Below the pieces are notes generated by a model. It saw nothing but the letters and a program-made list of their open reading frames with translations, was not told the origin of the DNA and ran no database searches. Of a stretch of DNA of 64,000 nt, positions 58,985 through 64,000 are shown piece after piece. A program made the position numbers and the translations under genes. How positions within the stretch are numbered: the first letter of the stretch is position 1; every line of letters starts with the position of its first letter. The DNA is taken from contig JAKATU010000090.1 of NCBI GenBank assembly GCA_021818585.1, positions 1 to 64,000 on the forward strand, given 5' to 3'. This DNA is from Acidobacteriota bacterium. Its GTDB lineage: Bacteria; Acidobacteriota; Terriglobia; Terriglobales; Acidobacteriaceae.

Positions 58985-59617
58985 TTATGGTTTTGTGAGA
59001 GGCTCGGGGCTGTTGTATGCGGGTATGCCGGTGAGGGGCTGGTAGTAGCGGGTTTCCGGGTTGGCGCAGGGGATGCAGACAATGGATTCGCCGTCGCGGA
59101 GGAAGCGGTCGTAGTTGATGCTTTCTCCACAGATGGAGCAGGCGACGCGCTCGCCTTTGTAGCCAGGGAATTCGCGGGGATGGAGCGGGACGGAGACCCA
59201 CTGCTCGGAGAAGAGTTCGGCGTCGGGAAGTTCGCGGTAGGCGGCCATTTGCTGCTGGTTTTTGTTTTCGATTTCGGGATGGAGCCGGCGGGCACGCTCC
59301 TTGCTGGACTCGCGGGCGGCGATGCGGATGGCGCGGTTGGTGGAGAGATCGACGAAGGTGGCGGCCATTTTGCCCCAGTCGCGGACTTTGAGGGCGCGCT
59401 TGCCGAGACGGCATCCGGTGACGACGCTGATGGCATCTGTGGCGCAGCGGTCGATTTCGACAAAGGTGACGAGACGCTTGCGGTCTTTTCCGCGGGGGTC
59501 GTCTATGCCGAGACGCAGGCAGCCGAGCATGGCCATGCGGACGCCGAGGATTTGACCGGCGCAGAGATGGCCGTGGGCGGCTTCGGCCTGGCTGAGGAGA
59601 TTGTCGAAGGGTTCCAT
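58985..59617 (-). CDS. FmdE/FwdE-like protein with C-terminal zinc finger
   Basis: The 210-residue product starts LLSQAEAAHGHLCAGQILGVRMAMLG, the FmdE family motif with His and Cys ligands, followed by DRKRLVTFVEIDRCATDAISVVTGCRLGKR and a C-terminal CSICGE...CIPC zinc finger. FmdE was named from formylmethanofuran dehydrogenase operons of methanogens, but stand-alone bacterial copies occur without that pathway and may handle molybdenum/tungsten cofactor or iron-sulfur proteins. No methanofuran genes are visible here. Function is open. Confidence 0.85.
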   Translation of the reverse strand: MEPFDNLLSQAEAAHGHLCAGQILGVRMAMLGCLRLGIDDPRGKDRKRLVTFVEIDRCATDAISVVTGCRLGKRALKVRDWGKMAATFVDLSTNRAIRIAARESSKERARRLHPEIENKNQQQMAAYRELPDAELFSEQWVSVPLHPREFPGYKGERVACSICGESINYDRFLRDGESIVCIPCANPETRYYQPLTGIPAYNSPEPLTKP

Positions 59618-59984
59618 GAGTCCAGTTTGGGCTTGTTTTGGGGTGGGGGCAAGGTTTGTGGCTGCGGATGGCCTGGAGCCGAGGATTGAGGATTGCCGCA
59701 GGTTACTGCCGGACGAGTTGCGACGCCCGATGCTGCGCCTGTTGAAAGGGCGAATGGGGTCGGATCATGTGGCGATGGCTGCGGCTCGCGCGCTGGATGA
59801 GAAAGGCACGCGGCCTCATCCGTTTGATCTTCCTCATCTGGACGTGGTTGTTTGGAGCGCCTGCTCTAGAGAGCGAGCTGGTCGATCCGCCGCGGTTTTG
59901 CCGGACGGGGCGGAAGCGCCTTGCACAATCGATAGGCGCACGACGTATACTGCGTGCATCCGGATGAAGAATTTGAGGACTGGG
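59618..59984 (+). other. Stretch between two divergent genes with a possible coding relic
   Basis: This 367-base stretch is open in the frame of the downstream gene. Part of it (ELRRPMLRLLKGRMGSDHV to RPHPFDLPHLDVVVW) looks protein-like rather than random, as if a fragment of another gene remained. No start codon with a ribosome binding site or terminator is visible. It may also contain the promoter of the next gene. Confidence 0.35.
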
Positions 59985-61349
59985 ATGATGCGTGAAAAGA
60001 GGATGACGCGGCGCAGATTGCTGGAGTTGAGTGGATTGGGTGGGGCAGCGGCGTTGACGGCGCAGGCGATGATGCGCGGGGATGTGGCCGGCGGGTTTCC
60101 GATGGAAAAGGAACTGGGATTGTTGCCGCTGCCGCGGGTCTCTACGAAGGAAGATGCGCTGCTGGAGGAGATAGAGGAGCGTGGCAGCCAATTTTTTTAT
60201 GACCAGGCGGGCAAGAGGACAGGGCAGGTGCGGGATCATGCCCGGGTGGTGGGCAAGCCGAAGAACGATGTGGCGAGTATTGCCTCGACGGGCTTTGGGC
60301 TGACGGCGCTTTGCATAGCGCACAAGCGCGGCTATTTGCCTGCGGGCGCGTGCGAAGAACGGGTGGAGAAGACGCTGCGTTTTCTGGTGGAGGAATGTCC
60401 GCATGTGCACGGGTTCCTCTACCACTTCATTAACACGGAGACGGCGGCGCGGGAGTGGAAGTGCGAAGTGTCTTCGATTGATACGGCGCTGCTGCTTTGT
60501 GGAGTGCTGACGGCGCGGCAGTATTTTGCGGGGAGTCGACGGATAGAGGAAGATGCGACGCGATTCTATGAGCGGGTGAACTGGCAGTGGATGATGAACG
60601 GCGGGGATACGCTTTCGATGGGGTGGCATCCGGAGACGGGATTTATAAAAGCGCGTTGGAACACCTATTCGGAACTGATGGCGATGTGCCTGATGGCGAT
60701 CGGGTCGCCGACGTATCCGGTATCGGCGGGGATGTGGGAGAAGATTGCGCGGCCGCGGTTGAATTACGGGGGCATTGACTACATCACGAATATGGGAGCG
60801 CCGCTGTTTATCCACCAGTACGCGCATGCGTGGGTGGATTTTCGAGGGCAGCGGGACCAGTACGCGAATTATTTTACGAACTCGATTGAGGCGACGCGGG
60901 CGCATCAGTTGTGGTGCCTGGTGGAGGGCCGTAAGTTCCAGTGGATGGATGAAAATCTGTGGGGGATTACAGCGTCGGATACCGCGAAGGGTTACAGCGT
61001 GCGTGGAGGTCCGCCCACGATGGGAGATGTGGACGGTACGGTGGTTCCGACGGCTTGCGGCGGGTCGCTGGTGTTTCTGCCGAGGGAGTGCGCGCATGTG
61101 CTGGGGTACATGCGGGAGAAGTATCCGAAGAGCTGGACACGGTATGGGTTTGTAGATGCGTTTCAGCCAGAGTCAGGGTGGTATGCGCCGGATGTGCTGG
61201 GGATTGATCAGGGGCCCATGGTGTTGATGGCGGAGAATCTGCGAACTGGATTTGTGTGGGAATACTTCATGCGGAATCGCGAGATCGGGAAGGCGATGAG
61301 GGCGGTGGGCTTCCGGGCGGATGCGAAGACGGATCGAGAAGTACAGTAA
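59985..61349 (+). CDS. Tat-exported glycoamylase-like protein
   Basis: The product has about 454 residues from ATG 59985 (GAGGA upstream; 60003 is the rival). The N-terminus RMTRRRLLELSGLGGAAALT is a twin-arginine signal, so it is exported folded. The body is an (alpha/alpha) barrel: RTGQVRDHARVVGKPKNDVASIASTGFGLTAL, FLYHFINTETAAREWKCEVSSIDTALLLCG, GWHPETGFIKARWNTYSELM, APLFIHQYAHAWVDFRG and GYSVRGGPP, the motifs of the glycoamylase-like Pfam group that includes GH144 endo-beta-1,2-glucanases. The substrate is likely a beta- or alpha-glucan, not certain. It converges on the lacI gene. Confidence 0.88.
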   Translation: MMREKRMTRRRLLELSGLGGAAALTAQAMMRGDVAGGFPMEKELGLLPLPRVSTKEDALLEEIEERGSQFFYDQAGKRTGQVRDHARVVGKPKNDVASIASTGFGLTALCIAHKRGYLPAGACEERVEKTLRFLVEECPHVHGFLYHFINTETAAREWKCEVSSIDTALLLCGVLTARQYFAGSRRIEEDATRFYERVNWQWMMNGGDTLSMGWHPETGFIKARWNTYSELMAMCLMAIGSPTYPVSAGMWEKIARPRLNYGGIDYITNMGAPLFIHQYAHAWVDFRGQRDQYANYFTNSIEATRAHQLWCLVEGRKFQWMDENLWGITASDTAKGYSVRGGPPTMGDVDGTVVPTACGGSLVFLPRECAHVLGYMREKYPKSWTRYGFVDAFQPESGWYAPDVLGIDQGPMVLMAENLRTGFVWEYFMRNREIGKAMRAVGFRADAKTDREVQ

Positions 61350-61360
61350 GGGCAGGCGGA

Positions 61361-62452
61361 TTACTTTGCGGAGCGGGCGGGCTTGTCCACGAGCCGCGCG
61401 GTGGAGTGGCGCTGCATGAAGGTGGGCGTGACGAGTATGGACTGCGGCGCAGATGCAGGGTTGCCTTCGCGGATGATTCGGAGGAGATTGACGGCGGCGG
61501 TGCAGCCCATGTCATAAAGCGGCTGGCGCACGGTGGTGAGGCTGGGGCGGATTGCGGCGGCGGCGGGAATGTCGTCAAAGCCGACAACCGAGACATCGCG
61601 GGGGATGTGGAGTCCTGCTTCGTGGAGCGCGGCGATGGCGCCCATGGCAGAGACATCGTTGAAGGCAAAGATGGCGGTGAATGGCTTGCGGCGTGCAATG
61701 AGGGCGCGTGTGGCCTGATGACCCGGTTCGGGGCCGGGCTGGACGCCTTCGAGTTGCACGACGAGCCGGGGGTCAATGGCGATGCCGAGTTCGGCGCAGA
61801 CTTTGCGGATGGCATTCCAGCGGACTGCGGTGTCAGAACTGAAGCTTTGGCCCTTGATGAAGGCGATGCGGCGGTGGCCGAGCGCGGAGAGATGGTTGAG
61901 GGCGTAGCGCGCGGCGGTGAGGTGGTCGAGTTCGATGGTGACGACGCCTTTGCGGTGTTTGTGGCTGGAGACGGCGACGACGGGAACCTGAAGGTCGTCC
62001 ACGATGGGCGTGTCGACGGCGATGATGCCTTCGACCGCACGGGAGAGCAGCAGACGCGGGTAGCCTTTGAGGAGATCGGGGCGATGACGATGACTGACGA
62101 CGAAGTAGAAGTATTTTTCCTGCAGGAGAGCGTCTTCCACGCCGCCGAGTACGGCGGATGCGTAGCCTTCGCTGATTTCTGGAACCATGACGCCGACGGT
62201 GAAGCTGCGTTTGTTGCGAAGCTGACGTGCGACGGCGTTCGGTTCGTAATTGAAGAGCGCGGCGGCCTGGAGGATACGCTTCTGGGTTTCAGGGGCGATG
62301 CGGTACTCGTCACCGGCAGCGTTCATGACGCGGGAGACGGTGCTTTGGGATAGGCCGAGATGGGCGGCGAGTTCCTTGAGTTTGATGGCGCCGGGCGAAT
62401 GGGTCCTGGGGGCAGAAGTGGAATGAGGGCGTTTTTGCGAATCTTTGTTCAT
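61361..62452 (-). CDS. LacI-family transcriptional regulator
   Basis: The 363-residue regulator has a 20-residue leader, then the LacI helix-turn-helix (IKLKELAAHLGLSQSTVSRVMNA), the hinge helix EPNAVARQLRNKRS and a periplasmic-binding-type core that senses a sugar (VGVMVPEISEGYAS, FAFNDVSAMGAIAALHEAGL, VVGFDDIPAAAAIRPSLTTV). It sits between a glycoamylase-like gene and a TonB receptor preceded by two operator-like palindromes, so it is the obvious candidate to control that receptor. The inducer cannot be named. Confidence 0.93.
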   Translation of the reverse strand: MNKDSQKRPHSTSAPRTHSPGAIKLKELAAHLGLSQSTVSRVMNAAGDEYRIAPETQKRILQAAALFNYEPNAVARQLRNKRSFTVGVMVPEISEGYASAVLGGVEDALLQEKYFYFVVSHRHRPDLLKGYPRLLLSRAVEGIIAVDTPIVDDLQVPVVAVSSHKHRKGVVTIELDHLTAARYALNHLSALGHRRIAFIKGQSFSSDTAVRWNAIRKVCAELGIAIDPRLVVQLEGVQPGPEPGHQATRALIARRKPFTAIFAFNDVSAMGAIAALHEAGLHIPRDVSVVGFDDIPAAAAIRPSLTTVRQPLYDMGCTAAVNLLRIIREGNPASAPQSILVTPTFMQRHSTARLVDKPARSAK

Positions 62453-62685
62453 GAATGTTGTCTTGTCGACGCTGAAGCGAAGCCGAGTTGCTTTCCATCC
62501 GATGCTGAGGTGAGCGGGTCGAATGTTGTGCAGCCAGTCGTGAGGGTTCCGGCAAATTCTGATGATCTACGGGGACAGCCGATGAAGCAACTCTTAATTG
62601 AAGCAGGGCGGAAAAAGTGGGACGAGGATGCCGTTCGAATTCTGGGAGGTGTTGCACCGGGTATGACGTTCAGGCACATGGCCAC

Positions 62686-62765
62686 TTGACAGCCGTACCT
62701 TTCAAAGGGCAATATCCATTACCGTAGCACAAACGGTTGCGCACTGTTGCACAAACGGTTGTGCG
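62686..62765 (+). promoter_or_regulatory. Two LacI-type operators and a possible promoter before the TonB receptor
   Basis: GCACAAACGGTTGCGC (62728-62743) and GCACAAACGGTTGTGC (62750-62765) are two copies of a palindrome with arms GCACAA/TTGTGC around a central CG, the layout of LacI-family sites. Their centres are exactly 22 bases apart, about two helix turns. TTGACA at 62686-62691 with CAATAT at 62711-62716 (19-base spacer) could be the promoter, placing the operators just after its start point. The rest of 62453-62863 is empty except the receptor's ribosome binding site AGGAGGTC (near 62851-62858). Confidence 0.8.
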
Positions 62766-62863
62766 GATGCAGCAAGGACGGAAGCCCGGCGCAAGCGAGA
62801 AGCCGCGGACAGGAAGACGTTGCGCCGCGGGCAGATTCAGGATTTTTGATCAGGAGGTCAGGT

Positions 62864-64000
62864 ATGAAGAGTGGAATCCCAGGTCTACGCGAGGGTCTAT
62901 GGGGCCGCGCTGAAGGAGCGCAGTCCATTGCTACGGTGATGCGGACATTGATGAAGAGGCTGGCGCCAGCGGGAGGATTGCTGGTGCTCATGATTGTAGC
63001 TCTGACGCCCACGCTGCACGCACAGTTCAAGGCATCGCTGCGTGGAACAGTGACGGATCCTTCCGGCGCGGTGATACCGGGCGCGACGGTGACGCTGAAG
63101 GATCGGCAGACGAACCAGGTACGGACGACGACGGCGAATGCGAGCGGCGTTTACACATTCAACTTTCTGCCGCCGGATCATTTTGAGCTGACGGTGGGGC
63201 ATGCGGGCTTCCAGAAGAAAGTGATCAGCAATGTTGTGATTATTCCCGAGCAGCCGAACTCGCTGAACGTGGCCCTGGCGGTTGGGCAGGTGCAGCAGAC
63301 GGTGACGGTATCGGGCGTGACATCCGCGCTGGATACGGATACGGCTTCGGTATCCGCAACGATCACGAGCAATGAAATCCAGCACATGCCTTCCTTCAAC
63401 CGCGATGTGTTCCAACTGGCGCAGTTGACGCCGGGTGTTTTCGGCGACGGATCCCAGACGACGGGCGGCACGAACAATCTGCCGGGCAATCAGGGACCAG
63501 GTGGACCGGGCAGCGGCGCCGCAGGCATCTTTGCGACGGAGAACGGGCCGCAGATCCAGACGCGCGGCGGTCAGTATGAGACGAACGGGATCTCGATTGA
63601 CGGTATCAGCACGTCAAGCGCTGTGTGGGGCGGCACGAGCGTGATTACACCGAGCGAAGATTCGGTGCAGAGCATGAAGGTTGTTTCGAACGACTACAAC
63701 GCAGCGAGTGGCCGATTCAGCGGCGGTCAGATTGAAGTGACGACGAAGAGCGGGACGAACCATCTGCATGGGAGCTTTTTCTTTAAAGCATCTCGACCGG
63801 GCTTGAATGCATACCAGGGCTGGAACGGCCCATCGTCTGCGACTACCTCCGGCACGCCGGCGCAACGTGGATTGAATCGGAATACCAGCCGCTTCAACAA
63901 CTATGGCGGCAGCCTTGGCGGACCTCTGTGGAAGAACAAGCTGTTTGCCTTCTTCAACTGGGAGACGAGCCCGCTTTCTTCCGTGAATACGGCGCAGGGG
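62864..64000 (+). CDS. TonB-dependent receptor, Oar-like, N-terminal part (continues past the window)
   Basis: The first 379 codons of a large receptor, open to the right edge. It begins with a rather long N-terminus and signal (GGLLVLMIVALTPTLHAQ), then a carboxypeptidase-regulatory-like domain (LRGTVTDPSGAVIPGATVTL, NASGVYTFNFLPP), then a TonB plug (NEIQHMPSFNRDVFQLAQLTPG, IQTRGGQYETNGISIDG, DSVQSMKVVSNDYNAASGR, GGQIEVTTKSGTNHLHG) and the start of the barrel (GGSLGGPLWKNKLFAFFNWE). These receptors take up glycans or other large ligands across the outer membrane. AGGAGGTC precedes the ATG. Confidence 0.93.
   Translation, partial: MKSGIPGLREGLWGRAEGAQSIATVMRTLMKRLAPAGGLLVLMIVALTPTLHAQFKASLRGTVTDPSGAVIPGATVTLKDRQTNQVRTTTANASGVYTFNFLPPDHFELTVGHAGFQKKVISNVVIIPEQPNSLNVALAVGQVQQTVTVSGVTSALDTDTASVSATITSNEIQHMPSFNRDVFQLAQLTPGVFGDGSQTTGGTNNLPGNQGPGGPGSGAAGIFATENGPQIQTRGGQYETNGISIDGISTSSAVWGGTSVITPSEDSVQSMKVVSNDYNAASGRFSGGQIEVTTKSGTNHLHGSFFFKASRPGLNAYQGWNGPSSATTSGTPAQRGLNRNTSRFNNYGGSLGGPLWKNKLFAFFNWETSPLSSVNTAQG

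Overview
This is GC-rich, gene-dense bacterial chromosome that looks like Acidobacteriota, most likely class Terriglobia. Four things point that way: a secreted VWFA-related protein of the acidobacterial type (56991-58565) with a decayed paralogue beside it, an Oar-like TonB-dependent receptor with an N-terminal carboxypeptidase-regulatory-like domain running off the right edge, a bacterial myo-inositol oxygenase, and LPS genes (lpxD and an LpxL-type acyltransferase) showing a diderm envelope. The genus cannot be fixed from this window. There are no rRNA genes and no CRISPR array. I see one intact tRNA (tRNA-Phe) and one truncated transposase.

Layout. 1-6.8 kb: end of a sugar porter, a membrane rhodanese, DUF971, SemiSWEET and TauE/SafE proteins, a serine beta-lactamase-like hydrolase, then an arsenic module (divergent arsR; arsM-arsC-acr3 behind a near-consensus promoter). 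6.8-15.1 kb: a GT39 glycosyltransferase and a polyphosphate block (CHAD protein, Ppx/GppA, SixA, Ppk1, sigma-region-4-like protein). 15.3-20.2 kb: TolC/EmrA export pair without a permease, Dps, DedA-rhodanese fusion. 20.2-26.3 kb: UbiD, stand-alone NuoI, SYLF protein, LpxL-like/LpxD/P-loop operon. 26.3-30 kb: mostly non-coding, with a tandem repeat, a lipoprotein whose signal peptide is frameshifted, and an IS5-type remnant. 30-40.2 kb: HNH, ComF, a decayed trehalase, malic enzyme and a four-gene RND efflux operon. 40.3-44.9 kb: GH3 glucosidase, SMP-30 lactonase, a gutted SDR gene, a PD-(D/E)XK-like gene, tRNA-Phe with a duplicated 3' half. 45.1-55.3 kb: secreted adenosine deaminase, glycosyltransferase, VOC protein, DUF429-like protein, alaS, HicBA, AMIN-amidase. 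55.3-64 kb: palindromic repeats, MIOX, VWFA protein and relic, FmdE-like protein, glycoamylase-like enzyme, LacI regulator and TonB receptor.

Themes. The arsenic genes form a complete reduction, methylation and efflux unit. The polyphosphate genes place synthesis, hydrolysis and a predicted polyphosphate-binding CHAD protein side by side. The right end resembles a carbohydrate-uptake locus: a LacI regulator next to a TonB receptor preceded by two GCACAA-nCGn-TTGTGC-type palindromes exactly 22 bp apart. The window is also rich in decaying genes. The trehalase and the SDR gene both keep their two ends in frame but have lost the catalytic middle, and the trehalase also has a stop codon in its signal peptide. 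The large lipoprotein needs a one-base restoration to regain its signal peptide, HicA lacks a standard start codon at the expected place, and a VWFA paralogue survives as a frameshifted stub. Three long non-coding stretches (22.4-23.0, 26.3-26.9 and 55.3-55.8 kb) carry strong hairpins, terminators or repeats and are the best places to look for undescribed RNA or repeat elements.
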